The notes under the pieces were generated by a model that ran no database searches, was not told the DNA's origin, and saw only the letters and a list, made by a program, of their open reading frames with translations. Below are positions 1-11,688 of a stretch of 64,000 nucleotides of DNA, piece by piece. Source of the DNA: Alternaria dauci (taxonomy: Eukaryota > Ascomycota > Dothideomycetes > Pleosporales > Pleosporaceae). The stretch is taken from NCBI RefSeq assembly GCF_042100115.1, contig NC_091277.1, positions 992,001 to 1,056,000 on the forward strand. The letters run 5' to 3'. The stretch's first letter is position 1. The number at the start of each line of letters is the position of its first letter. A program made the translations under genes and the position numbers.

Positions 1-899
1 AGCCTGGCCTTGTCGTCCAATGTTTGTTTATCCTAGCGTTCCGATGCCCAGGTCCCTTGCCGTACAGGGAGCAGCCGATCACGCTCGGACCCCCAAGCGT
101 TCCGTCCCTTCTGCTACCACTCCATCCACGTGGACTGCCATCACCATGCCTCCAAACGTCTCGATTAGTATGTGGCTTTGGTTCCGTGTCCGCATCTGTT
201 CTCGACCCGTCCATTGTCCTTCTCACCAGCGCAACACCTATACTTCCAAGGTTCATTAGTGTGCCTGGGCGTCCACATCCGTCAGCCAGCCCAAAAACTC
301 TACTGCCGTAAACGTTCTGTTCCCCTGAGTTTGGGCCCACCACTACTGTCTCCACCATGGCCATCGTCATACTCTTTGCTTATCCCATGGAACCTCCGGA
401 TGGCGGGTCTGCAAATCAGCAACCAAGGACTCTCCCTAGGCCTGCATGTGTCCTGTCCCATCCAGGCTAAATACACATTTTAGCAGACGATACCTATAGC
501 ACGAGCACGGCGTGCGTCCAGTCCCCTCAGATATCGGGCGCAAATCCGGGTCTTCTTTCTAGATTGTGCAGGACCTCAGCGCAGCCTCACACACACCATC
601 TGCGATTGTTTCCTAGTCATGGTTCGCCATTGGAGGGCGATTACCGTATTCCATGCTTCTTCCACGCCACCTACCTTAGCCAAGGGCGTACCCGGCGTAT
701 GTAAATGAGCTGCATATCTGCATGGCCGCCACGGCGTCCGGAGTCAAGACCGGGGACATCTCGACCTAACGTCGGGGAGACTCAGAAGACCCTACTTAAA
801 GCTGCTCGCCTATGACGAGGTTGTCCCTGTAGGCTGCATTGCTTTTTAATCGCTGTCGTTGATCTTTCACTCGTTTGTTACTTTCGTTGACGTCTGAAC
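1..899. other. Intergenic left edge, no gene seen
   Basis: Several overlapping open frames of 60-100 codons exist near 20-480, but none shows a domain, signal peptide or splice-consistent extension. The last 150 bases before 900 are CT-rich and presumably hold the promoter and 5' leader of the downstream oxidase. Confidence 0.5.
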
Positions 900-2581
900 A
901 TGGACAAACTCGCGTCCTTTCTACTTGCGACCCTGCTTTTAGGAGCCCAATCTGCTCGTGCCATTCCTACCGAGGCCACAACCAAAGCGTGCAAAGATAT
1001 CGACGCCGCTCTTCCTGGCAAAGTCCTGAGCCCTAGGTTTCTCCAGCTTGAATATGAGCATGAGACGCAGCAGTACTGGGCTACAAATCTCCGCGAAGTC
1101 AACCCCGCATGTATTGTTCAGCCAGAGTCTGCTCAGGATGTATCCGTCGCTATCAAGATCCTGAATAAGTACCCTACTGTCAAACTTGCAACTCGAAGTG
1201 GAGGGCACGACCCGAACACGAACCATGCTGCTGTTGAAGACGGTGTTGTCATCACTATGACAAACCTAGTTGGTGCGAGGTACGATGCAGCAGAAGACGT
1301 TGCCTATGTTCGCCCCGGTGGTGAATGGAACGATGTCATTGGCGATCTAGAAAAGAGCGGGGTGGCTATCACTGGAGGAAGGCTCGGTAAGTTTGAGGTA
1401 TCACAGACGATTGGGAACCCCGACTAACACAGCAAAGGTCTTGTCGGCGTTGGCGGGCTGCTTATGGGCGGAGGTCTGTCGTTTCTTGGTGCCCAAGAAG
1501 GCCTCGCTGCTGATGTTAGTTTGCGCCGAATGTCCTGATAAAATTCATATTGACTGGCCACAGAACATTATCGAATGGGAGACTGTCATGGCGAACGGAT
1601 CCATTGTCAATGTCAACGCAGCAAAACACCCCGATCTTGCGCAAGCCATGCGTGGTTCTGGTAGCCAATTTGGCATCGTCACCCAGTTCAAGACCAAGGT
1701 CCATCACATGGGCGACGTGTGGGGTGGTTCCTGCATATACGACGAGTTGAAAGCCGATGCACTTTACTCTGCTCTGCACAACTTTAACGGCCACGGTGCC
1801 GAAGACCCCAAGGCTGCCATTATCTTTTCGGACCTCGTGCTCGCAGCCGGGGCCAAGACGAAACTTGTCTTTTACTTTTACGATGCTCCCAAGCCGCCCA
1901 CGTCGGGTCCTTTCGCCGACTTCTTCAAGATCCTCAACCCATTGTGTCTGCCCAGGAGACAAAAGTACTCTGAACTGGTAAGTCCACAAGTTGAACACAA
2001 AGTGATATACAAGAACTGACGATTGTCAGCTGAGGGCGAATGGCGAACCTGTTCGGCTTCTAAACGCCCGTTCATTCTTCCGTACTTACACTGTCCCATA
2101 CATCCCATCCCGCCCTCAAATGTACAAGGAGGTTCGCGACAAGCTCGCCGAACTTACCGGTGTCTTCCTCAATGTACTCCCCGTTGTTCGTGCCGTCCAG
2201 TTCAGCGTTGACTTCCAGCCACTTCCGTCTCGTTTTGGCAAGATCTCCGAGGCCAAGGGCGGAAACGCCATGGGACTTTCGTCTTCAGATCCCGACCGCA
2301 TCATCCTTATCTTCCAAGGAGCTTGGAACCTTCCCACGGATGATCCTCTTGCTTTCAGTATCGCCAGAGAGCTGACGGCTTGGTTGGACAAAGTTGTACC
2401 TCAATGGATAGCAGAGGCGGGAATGCCAAGCAACATGTACATGCCGTTATTCCTCAATGATGCTATGTGGGACCAGCCAGTCATGCAGAGCTACAAGGGC
2501 TATGAGAAGTTCAAGGCACTGCAGAAGAGTGTAGACCCGAACGGACTGTGGAGTACTAGGGCAGGTGGCTTCAAGTACTAG
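900..2581 (+). CDS. Secreted FAD-linked oxidase, BBE/6-hydroxynicotine-oxidase type
   Basis: Four exons: 900-1386, 1438-1514, 1564-1977, 2030-2581 (introns of 51, 49 and 52 bp), giving about 509 aa. Residues 1-21 form a signal peptide ending ARA. The FAD_binding_4 domain follows, with RSGGH near residue 100; this His is the usual covalent flavin anchor. The exon 1-2 junction restores GRLGLVGVGGLLMGGG, the glycine-rich FAD loop of the family, which supports the first splice. The exon 2-3 junction restores ADNIIEWETV. The C-terminus (LNDAMWDQPVMQSYKGYEKFKALQ, then DPNGLW) is the berberine-bridge module. Family members oxidise alcohols, amines or polyketide intermediates using O2; the substrate here is unknown. 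No neighbouring biosynthetic core enzyme is visible. The stretch around 1930-1965 reads oddly (see findings). Confidence 0.9.
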
Positions 2582-2867
2582 GTCTTGGTCGTCAGCGTCA
2601 GTTCTTGGTTGGATGGTTCACAGTGGTAGTTCATCTCCTGATACAATAGTTTGGTTTTGCCCACACCTGTGCCGCTCAGAAAAAATACATGTCTTCAGCC
2701 AAACAGGAAGGTGTTCTTCAAGTAGCGGGATCCACTATGCTGAGAGCGGGGTAGCCACACTCTGATGTCTGACTGCACCATCACGGTTGCCTTGCTCGAC
2801 ACACGTACAAAGCTTGATTGTATCGTCGCGTATTGTATTAACAGTTGTTAGTTACTACACGGCAAGC

Positions 2868-4023
2868 ATGGCTCAAGCACCTCATGTCAACGGCTATGAA
2901 CACGCAGACGCTTGGGATGTAAACTGGCTGCGCGTCGATGATATTCATGAACTGCACTATCAGCAGTTTGGCAAGAAGGACGGAAAGCCTGGTGGGTGCA
3001 ACATCTCTCCCAGCCATATTTGTTGACATCTAATACTATCCAGTTATTTTCCTCCACGGCGGACCGGGTGGCAACTGTTCCAAATCCAACACTGTCTTCT
3101 TCGACCCCTCTGAATATCGAGTGGTTTTGCTCGACCAGCGAGGCTGTGGACAGGTAAATTAAGGCTGTACGATATACGAGACATGTACTGACTTCGTATT
3201 TTCACTCCTGCAGTCACGCCCTAATGCTGACACCACAAACAACACTACCTGGCACCTTGTCGCCGACATTGAAGTATTGCGTAAGCATCTCGACATCTCC
3301 AAATGGCACACAGTCTTTGGTGGCTCCTGGGGCTCTACTCTTGCCCTCGCGTATGCACAAACGCACCCCGAAAGTATAGGTAGTCTGGTCCTGCGTGGTA
3401 TATTCACTGTGCGCGATATCGAGCTCCGCTGGACGCAGAACCCAGGCGGCGTCCAGATGCTGTTTCCCGACTGCTGGGACGATTTTATCAACTTCCTTCC
3501 CGAGGAAGAACGCTCCGATCATATTGGCAATTACCACAAACGCCTCATGTCTTCGGACCCTTCGATAAGCCATCCTGCAGCCACGGCATGGAACAAGTGG
3601 GAGCTCTCAATCAGCACTCTGTACGTGATCATGATTGGCGGACTGCATATGGGACACATGCGCTGACTTTGTACGCTAATCCTCAGGTACCCAGACCCCA
3701 GTGCATTCAAGAAGCTCCAAGACCCAGCGTTCCTGCTAGCGCACGCGAGGCTGGAGATTCATTACTTCACCAACAAAGGGTGGCTGGAAGACGGGCAGTT
3801 GCTCAGGAAGGAGAATGTCGACCGTATCAGGAACATTCCGGCAACCATCGTTCAGGGGAGATACGATGTCGTCTGCCCGCCGATCACGGCGTGGGCCTTG
3901 CACCGGGAGTGGCCGGAGAGCAGGCTGCATTTTGTAGATGATGCTGGGCATGGCGCCATGGAGCCTGGGACGCGGAAGAAGCTGACTGAAGTGTGCGACG
4001 AGTATGCAAAACTGAGCGTGTAG
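2868..4023 (+). CDS. Prolyl iminopeptidase (alpha/beta hydrolase, family S33)
   Basis: Exons 2868-2991, 3044-3153, 3214-3620 and 3687-4023 give about 325 aa. Removing the introns (52, 60 and 66 bp) restores the oxyanion loop VIFLHGGPGG, then LLDQRGCGQSRPN, then the nucleophile elbow GGSWGS. The acid residue lies in QGRYDVVCPP and the catalytic His in DAGHGAMEP near the C-terminus, so the triad is complete. The enzyme should release N-terminal proline from peptides in the cytosol; no signal peptide is seen. The start MAQAPHVNGYEH is the first ATG in frame. Length and motif order match the prolyl aminopeptidase family. Confidence 0.93.
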
Positions 4024-4331
4024 CTGTGTGCAGCAAGGAGTTTGTGGTCGGGCACTTTTTGTCGTGGTTGTAGTGTAGTGTGCCAGAAGGCGTGTGTTCA
4101 GCTAGCGTCACATCGCGATTGAGAGATCGAGAGAGTCGACGAGAAATTAAGCCGTGCTTCAGCCCTCGACATACGGGCCGTTTCGAGATTGGCTGACTAA
4201 CGCCGAGACCACCTGCCAACCTTGGAAAGAGGCAGAAGACGGCGACGGGCCCGCGGAATTGTTGCACACTGAGAGCAGCAGTCTTCCACTGAGTTACCGG
4301 GCGCCCTCCATGTGAGTGACGTAATATCGAT
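4024..4331. other. Short intergenic spacer
   Basis: It lies between two same-strand genes and holds the 3' end of the peptidase and the promoter of the kinase. No motif stands out. Confidence 0.4.
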
Positions 4332-7300
4332 ATGGCCACCACGCCCCTCTCGGTCACTACGCCGCCGCCCCAAGTTATCGATAACCACGAACGGGCACGC
4401 GCCTACGAGATCGCCGCGTGAGAATTGCCAATCTACGTTACACAACGCGTTCCCCAGTGCTAACACATAGCCCCCAGATATCTCTCTGCCGCGTCGTTTC
4501 CCTTCCACATCCCAGAGGGACCGCCCCCCGATCCAGTCCCCAGCAGCGACATAACCCTCAACGCCCTCGTCCAGCATGGTGTGCACAAGATGGACGGCGA
4601 CCGCGCCTTCCTCTCCCTCATTGACAACAAAAACCAATTCATATGCGCAGAGATGTCGAGGCACCAGTCGCTCTCCAGCGCAGACCCGACCGATCCGCTG
4701 CTGCTGGGCACTGCGCGAATCCCTCTCGATTGGGGAGTATGTCCGTTTACAATGTCCATTTTCCATGGACGAGCCGTGTGCCTGCCGGATAGTCCCTACA
4801 TCGTCGCCGACAAGTCCTACTTTTACATAAGAGACTTTCGCCAGATCCCCACGTTCGCCGAGCGGCCGTTTGTGGTTGGGCACCCACACATGGTGTCTTA
4901 CATCGAGATACCACTGTTTGCAATGTCTGGACACATATTGGGAAGCTATTGTGTCGTAGATACCAAGGAGAGAGACTTCTTGCATCCCAAGTCTCTGAGT
5001 ATTATACGCGAGGTCACTTCGGCCATCAGTTTATACCTAAACATGAGACGCGTTGAAGCCTGTAAATCGCGAGCGGCGAGTATGATGCAAGGTCTTCGCC
5101 GATTTGTAGCTCCAGACGGGCGCAATGCACGTCATGTGGTTCCAGAATCTGTTGCTTCGAAACGATCTGACGCTCACACAGACCCGTTCCATCTCGATGT
5201 CTTTCGTGCCGCTACCCAGAGAGAATCTGGTCCACTGTCAGCTGACAGCGCAACGGCACGCAGTTCTGGCTCAGTGCACGAGCCGGCCTCCATCGTCTTT
5301 TCTCCCCAGGACGCTGCTTCGAAGGCGGACAAACCTGACTTGTCCACTCAAGTGGAAAATCTCTTTACCAGAGCTGCAGATGATATTGGCCATGCCATGG
5401 ACTTGGACGGCCTTGTCTTCTTTGATACCGTCTCAGCCGGCAAACACAGAGGTGGCCAGTCGAAAGATACAATCATAGATGAGACATTGTCGTCTCCAAA
5501 CGACTGCTTTGCGACACCGCTCTCCTGCTACCAGAGAAACATTGCACCAGGCCAGCAATCAGATTTGAGATTGTCTCAGTCACTCATTCGACGCTTGACT
5601 ACAAGGTACGCTCGAGGGCATGTTTTCGCCGTAGATGCACACGGCGTTATCCAGCATGGGGATGATAGCGAGCCCGGCTATGGTCCCAGCTCCGTTGAGG
5701 ATAACGAATGGACTGATCTTTTCAAATCTTTGCCAAAGATGCGGTATGCAATTTTCCTGCCCATGTGGCATTACCAAAGAGAAGCCTGCTATGCTACATG
5801 TCTAGCATGGGTGTCCGACACTGGAAAAACCCTCGATACTGGCGATGTCAATTCTTTGACGGCCTTTGGGAACTCACTCATGGCCGAAATCTTCCGACTA
5901 GAAGCTTCTGCAAACACTCTATCCAAGTCGGACTTTGTTTCGACTATTAGCCATGAGCTACGTAGTCCTTTGCATGGCATATTAGCGAGTATTGAGCTGA
6001 TTCAAGAGAATGTGCAGGGATCAAGCTTGACGCCGGAGATTACCATGATCGAATCATGTGCCTTTACTCTTCTTGATACCTTTGATCATCTCTTGGAATA
6101 CTCCAAGGTCAATAGTCGTGTCGGTATCGTGAAAAGAGGTGGAGAGCATTCCATTCATTCCGGCCCCCGCAGTCACAATGACGCAGTGGCTGTCGACTTG
6201 GAGCATTTGGTTGAAGATGTCATTGAGACAGTCTCAGTGGGCCATGATCATGCTTCGCGACTCGTGTCCGGACTCAAAAAAGAGCGTCAGGATGCATTAG
6301 CCGACCCGCAAGACATGACTACAACGGAGCCTGTCGTCCTCACTACACACATCGAGAGGGACTGCGATTGGACCGTAGTTGTTGAGAAGGGCGCCTGGAA
6401 ACGAATTTTGCTAAATGTCGTTAGCAACGCTTTGAAGTATACAAGGTCCGGTTACATCCATGTAGACTTGGGATTTGTGGAGACTGCAGACGGAGTGCAC
6501 GCTGCGGACGGCAACCAGGCTCACATCAGTCTGTCTGTGACAGATACAGGAGTGGGTATGAGTGAGGATTTCCTCAAATATCATCTCTTCACGCCCTTCA
6601 CGCAAGAGAATATATTGAGCCCAGGAACTGGTCTAGGACTGAGCCTAGTGAAAAGCATTGTAGAATCACTGCAGGGCGAAATTTCGGTCTCCAGTCGCTT
6701 GGGAAAGGGTACCAAGATCACCATCAACATTCCGGCTAGCCAAAAGAAACAAAGACCGAACGTACCAAGCATGCAGGAAAGTCCCCTGTGTGGAAAGACA
6801 GTCGGTCTGCTCAGCCTATCTTCGCGTCGGGAGTCGGGCAACGAATCTGCTCCATGTATCGTCTCGCCTCCCGAAGCACTCGAGCGCTCCATTCGTAATA
6901 TTTGTGAGGGTCGCTTTGGTATGAACGTCATCAATATTTCGACGAGCGTACCTCCAACCATGGATATAGTCCTTGTCGACACGCATGCGCTGGATACTAC
7001 GCACGCGTACGATTTGAAGACCCTTTTCCCTGTGCATGCGGCAAGCGTCTGTCCAGTTGTGGTCGAACTGGGCAATACCAAGGCTACATCTCACAAGATC
7101 GGCATCTGGAGATCCATGCACACGATGCTTGTCACGGGAAAGTCGCTCGAGTCCGCCTTGATATCAGCTCTGAAGGATGCGGACGCCAATGGTACGGAAG
7201 TCTCATTGCCGCCTGCAGAAGTCGAACGCAAACCGGAGATGGACTCGACGGAGCAAATAGGTCAACATGACACTATCCAAAACGCAGACACGCACGTGGA

Positions 7301-7907
7301 GACGGTGACACTTCCGCACCGTAGCCTGCCGTTGCAGAACAAGTCAATACCCGACCCTGTGACAATTCCTACCCTTCAACCACAATCACCAATACAGTCA
7401 GCTACCCTTCTCAAGCCCAACTCTGCTTGCAGGTTTCACCGGCTACTCCTTGTAGATGATAACCCCATAAATCTCAAGATGTTATGTGCCTTTGCTAAGC
7501 GCCTTCATGTCCCCTACTCCAGCGCTACTGACGGCGCAGAAGCAGTACGTCTCTATCAAACCGCCACTGAACAACAAGGCCCACAAATGAATTATGATTG
7601 CATATTCATGGACATCAGCATGCCAGTCATGGATGGATTTCAAGCCGTGTCCAAGATTCGAAAAATCGAAGATGAGTTGATGGAGAAACCCATCCAGTCA
7701 CAGTTCAACAACGCATCCAAACCTACTCTAGAGGGCGTCATTGGGGACAACAGAGGTGCAACAAGAGCGTACATCTTCGCGCTCACAGGCCTCGGTAGCG
7801 AAAAGGCGCGCAAGCAAGCGAGGAGTAGCGGGTTTGATGAATTTTTACTCAAGCCGGTGAGATTCAAGGACGTTTTACCATTGTTAGCATCGACACCAAC
7901 ACCATGA
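4332..7907 (+). CDS. Cytosolic hybrid histidine kinase (GAF - HisKA - HATPase - receiver)
   Basis: Two exons, 4332-4417 and 4478-7907, encode about 1171 aa. The 60-bp intron joins MATTPLSVTT...YEIAA to YLSAASFPFH. A GAF-like sensor spans roughly residues 80-230 (ALVQHGVHKMDGDRAFLSLI to GSYCVVDTKERDF). The H-box SHELRSPLHGI lies near residue 520, the N-box NVVSNALKYT near 680, and the G boxes VTDTGVGM and GTGLGLSLVKS follow. The receiver begins VDDNPINLKML (about 1021), has its phospho-Asp in FMDISMPVMDGF (about 1073), and has the switch Thr and Lys in ALTG and LLKPVRF. All catalytic residues are present. No membrane segment is seen, so an internal cue is likely. It should feed an HPt-Skn7/Ssk1-type phosphorelay, as is known for fungal hybrid kinases. 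The signal and fungal class are not determined. Confidence 0.92.
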
Positions 7908-9223
7908 GGTGAAGGTCTCTTTGATCTTACGTTTCTTTCTTATCAATAGCTGTAATCATGTGCAAGCTATCTCATGTGATGGGGTATGGAAATTGGGAAA
8001 GCTCTACTGGCCAAGAGTATGTATTTGTAATGATTGGTCTAGGTGTGAGCGGCTGGTGGTATTGTAGCTTGTCGACAGTAACGCTTGTAGCTGACCGGCA
8101 GCATGCTATCGCCGTTGTGTAGCGCGTACGGTTCACATGTGCTCATATTTGTTCTTCCGTCTGGTCTTGTGAGCTTCCTCGTATTGGTACCGACCACAGT
8201 CAATGGTGGCGATAATCCACTGGCCTTACTCAACACAGCTTTCGAGGCGTCCTCAAATTGAATGAATACCTAAGCGACACCCACCCGCTGGTTGCCACCT
8301 GGTCGAGACTGTGACAAGCTTCTCAGCTACCCCAGATCACCTTGTGGTACTCACTAGAGCCATGTAACCCCATCCTCCAACGGCCAAGAACAAAAAAACT
8401 AAAGAAAAAGAGTATGACACGAGACTCTATGGAGAAGGTGACAGTCTGTACATTTGGTTGGCTAGGGAACTAGTCTAGGCCAGGCATCCATACTCAGTAG
8501 TTGGTAGATTAGTTGGATGCACCTACAGTGGTATACGCCGTCAGGCAGGAAACATCTCACTCTTAGGCATCCTGGTTTACATTACACTATCACACTGCTT
8601 CTCGTGGATATGAATAGGTGATGACGTTGTGGCGTCGTCGCTTGAGTGCTTTGTCTCTGGTCTTCGCTTGACTCCAGAGGTCTTGTTGAGGCACTAATAG
8701 GGAGGCGGAGTTCTAGCTTGAAGCAGACAATGGTGGTGTTGTGTGCAAGTAGCTAGTAGTTGGAATTCGTGGAGAACGCTCGTACTCTGGTCCAACACTG
8801 AAGTAATCGGTAGGAAGGCCCCTGCAGAAGGTTGGCAAAGTGGGTAGGTCGTATTGCCGCCATCTCTCACGTAAAGCTATTAGGGTATGTTGTACGTGGA
8901 TGGATACCTAGCTAGTGGTCAGAGCGTTTGGCTCAATCCAAGACAACACATGAAGCTCACGATACGATGTCCTCTGTAGTGCCAGAACCTGGAGTATGGC
9001 GTCACGTAAAAGACCCTTCGCTTAAGCACGTGTATATTGCACTACGTCGCAGTGCAGATGGTATGGCATAGCCGACGTCTTCATCTTCACTAGTGGAGAT
9101 TATTACAGTATGCTTTTCCCGTTTGGTAGCACACAGGGTCGGTCACAGCGATGGGCAGTTGGGAGACCACGGGCAAACACCCGGGCGGCGAATAGCACGT
9201 GCCAAACCACTCCAGCTAATTAC

Positions 9224-9445
9224 TACCTAGGTACCCACCAGCTCTTGAGCTTCTCCGCTGTTAGGTTGCATCCTGGAGGTGATCACTAGGCACCTCCGAA
9301 GCCCAGGTAATGTACCAGAGGTAGGTACGATACTGGCATTGCCCCAGTTCACCGCAAGATTAGATCAGTCGGCATACACATGCTAGGTATCTTTCTCAAT
9401 AGTGTCATACTTATCCTCTTTGTAAATCACTACCTACCTAGGTAG
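9224..9445. repeat. TACCTAGGTA palindromes (two sites)
   Basis: The site at 9224-9233 reads TACCTAGGTA. The site at 9434-9445 reads CTACCTAGGTAG. Both are self-complementary and belong to the same motif family as sites near 34517 and 40244. Confidence 0.6.
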
Positions 9446-10808
9446 TCTAATAGACGCTGTGGCACTGGCAACAAAGATGCCGCGATGAGCGAAGCGAAGT
9501 TGCCGAATCAAGGGTTCAATGACGAGCGTGGGCACTCAGGTAGCGGCCTGCGCCAAGGCACTGGCCCCTCTTCTTCGGCGAAGTGACTGAGCAGCATTAT
9601 GACACAGGTACGGCTAAGATCGGCTAGGGCGCGACTCAGGCAATCAGGGACCTCGGCTGCCCCCGAGGCTCGACCTTGCCAAAAGAAACTTTGCATCCAT
9701 CGGGTCATCAATAATTGCTTCTGGCGGACCGCGTGCACGTATGTGAACATGCTGCATTCTCCTTTTTGGGAGTAGTAGCCTGTATACTGGTGGGCGCTGT
9801 GAGAATAATCATTATGAATGATTTACAACCCCAGTATACACGTGGTCCCGGCATCGACCCAGGCCTCTCCTAAGACCAAAAAAGCAGACGCAACCATGGC
9901 TTGGCAAATTTGCTCTATCGTTCGCTTGGTGCGCCGGCTTTTGTGCAGGGAGGGACGTGTGTGCCTGATCTTGCATACTCAGCGGCAGGACCCGGTTCAC
10001 GGGTAAGATCGACGAGCCGCACCGCTGCGGCACTACCACACCCTTTTTTGGCGGCATTGAACAACAAAGCAACACTAACTGAGTAATTTCAGCTGAACTG
10101 ACGCAGGTTGGCAACAGAGACTTGCACTTTCAGAGTAGTGATCTACTATATTACGGCTATGCAACTATCTTGGCAGGTAAGATCTGGGAAATGATTGGCA
10201 AGCCCTAAGCCTCCACTGTGAACTTGGACGCTGACTGCTATTGCGAGCCTCAGGGTGCGTTCCCTCTTTGTTTACGGCGGGGTGTTGCACATGGACTAAA
10301 CAAGACAAGTGGAGCTCAAAGATCTCAATCCCTTGTGTCGATTCAGCCGCAAAAGCTCCGCTCAGCGATGGATTCTGGCAGATCTTTCCAACAGGGACTA
10401 GTTCCGTCGGCTTGATACCGATCACTGTGAGCTAGCACTAACCACGATGCTGAAGAGAAGAGTGTGTATCGGAGATGTTGCAGAGCAGTCCTGGTGTGGT
10501 ACATTCGCCATGTTGGAACAGGCTGTGACACTGCCACCAAGGTCCAGCGATAGAAGGAACAAGGTGTGATGCATTGGAGGTTCGAGTGACAGCGGCCAAA
10601 CTAAGGTGGATTGTATTACAACACCTCATCTACCATTGAACTTTGTTCTTTCCGACAGTAGCCCACTCTGGATTGCCTAGCCTTGGGCAACGGGATTTGA
10701 TTGGTAACTCATCGTCCTACACAGGAGGATCAGCAGATCTAGTCATCTTACAGGACGATGGGAAGTATTCGCTCCGAGAAGTCGAGCTTGGCTGCATCGC
10801 ACGCTGTG

Positions 10809-10814
10809 TATAAA
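10809..10814 (+). promoter_or_regulatory. TATA box of the HsbA-like gene
   Basis: TATAAA lies 121 bp before the start codon at 10935 and is followed by a C/T-rich leader. This layout is usual for strongly transcribed fungal genes. Confidence 0.5.
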
Positions 10815-10934
10815 GATGCTGCCACTCTCCATCGATAGAAAGCATCGCATAGCTCCATCTCTGCAATCATCACTCCTCAGTCCTCATTGTCCAAGCATCA
10901 GACACTGTTCTTCCAGCTACCAACTACCGCAAAC

Positions 10935-11688
10935 ATGGTCTCATTCCGCAACCTCTTTACTGCCGCTATGGCCCTCTCTGTGCCTGTCACTGCTCAGTTG
11001 ACGGCTGCTCAGATTGTCAACAACATCCAGATGCTGACATCGAAGAGCCAGGCACTCCAGGCGCCAGCTCAAAGCATCACCATTCTCAATGGTCCTTTGA
11101 TTGTCATTGGCCAGGGACCGTTCCCTCAGATCATCGCGGGCTTTGCGGATATTGTGAGCACAGCCACGACTGCAATCGCCCAAATGCAAGGAACGTCTCC
11201 CGTTTCAGCTGGTGCGGACGCTGATAATATCTTCAATGCCTTCCGCGAAGTCAGTACCACAAGTCTCTCTTGATTTATCAGATGGCTGACAATGAAAAAC
11301 AGTTTGTCCGTGTCCACCAAGTTCTGCTCAACATTCTCATCGGAAAGGCTGGATTGTTCTCAACTGTTCCTTTCATCGGTCAGCCCGTAGCAGCTGTGCT
11401 CAGGCAAATCGAGGCTGTTGTTGATGTGAGTTCTCCTTTTGAATCATCGTGTTTTTCTAGATACCACGCCCAATAAATATACGTGCACTGGCTAACAACT
11501 GTTTACAGACTATTGCATTCGGATTGATCGACCTGGTTGAGTCACGCTCTTCTGACTTGACGACCCAAGCGAACTCTCTCAGTGGAACTCTGACAATCTG
11601 CATCCAAAGTTACGAGGGGCTCTCCACCAGTCGAAAGGCCAGGCGCACCCTCAGGTTTGAACGCCGCGAGATCGCTGCCGCTGCTTGA
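10935..11688 (+). CDS. Secreted HsbA / cell-wall galactomannoprotein family protein
   Basis: Exons 10935-11249, 11303-11425 and 11509-11688 (introns of 53 and 83 bp) encode about 205 aa. Residues 1-20 (MVSFRNLFTAAMALSVPVTA) are a clean signal peptide. The mature chain is helical and rich in A, Q, T and I, with the layout of the hydrophobic-surface-binding protein A family: long amphipathic helices, GPFPQII, AGADADNIFNAFRE across the first splice, and LLNILIGKAGLFSTVPFIGQPVAAVLR. The single Cys in TLTIC is near the C-terminus. Family members coat hydrophobic surfaces or sit in the wall. A consensus TATA box precedes it and long gene-free spacers flank it, as often seen for environment-induced secreted proteins. 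Confidence 0.85.

Larger units (their letters stand above)
7908..10934. other. 3-kb gene-free spacer
   Basis: I find no credible gene on either strand. The longest frames (100 aa at 9812-10114 minus and 80 aa at 9508-9750 minus) lack any recognisable domain or splice partner. The region contains TACCTAGGTA-type palindromes at 9224-9233 and 9434-9445. The last 150 bases form the promoter of the HsbA-like gene. Confidence 0.5.

Noticed and set aside
4197..4985. 262-codon minus-strand frame over the kinase 5' end
   Set aside because: It lies opposite the first exons and intron of the hybrid kinase, whose spliced protein has clear domains; the antisense translation shows no family.
7908..10934. 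Possible tRNA genes in the large spacer (GGTTCGAG at 10577 and similar B-box-like strings)
   Set aside because: No matching A-box or cloverleaf-forming arms were found around them.
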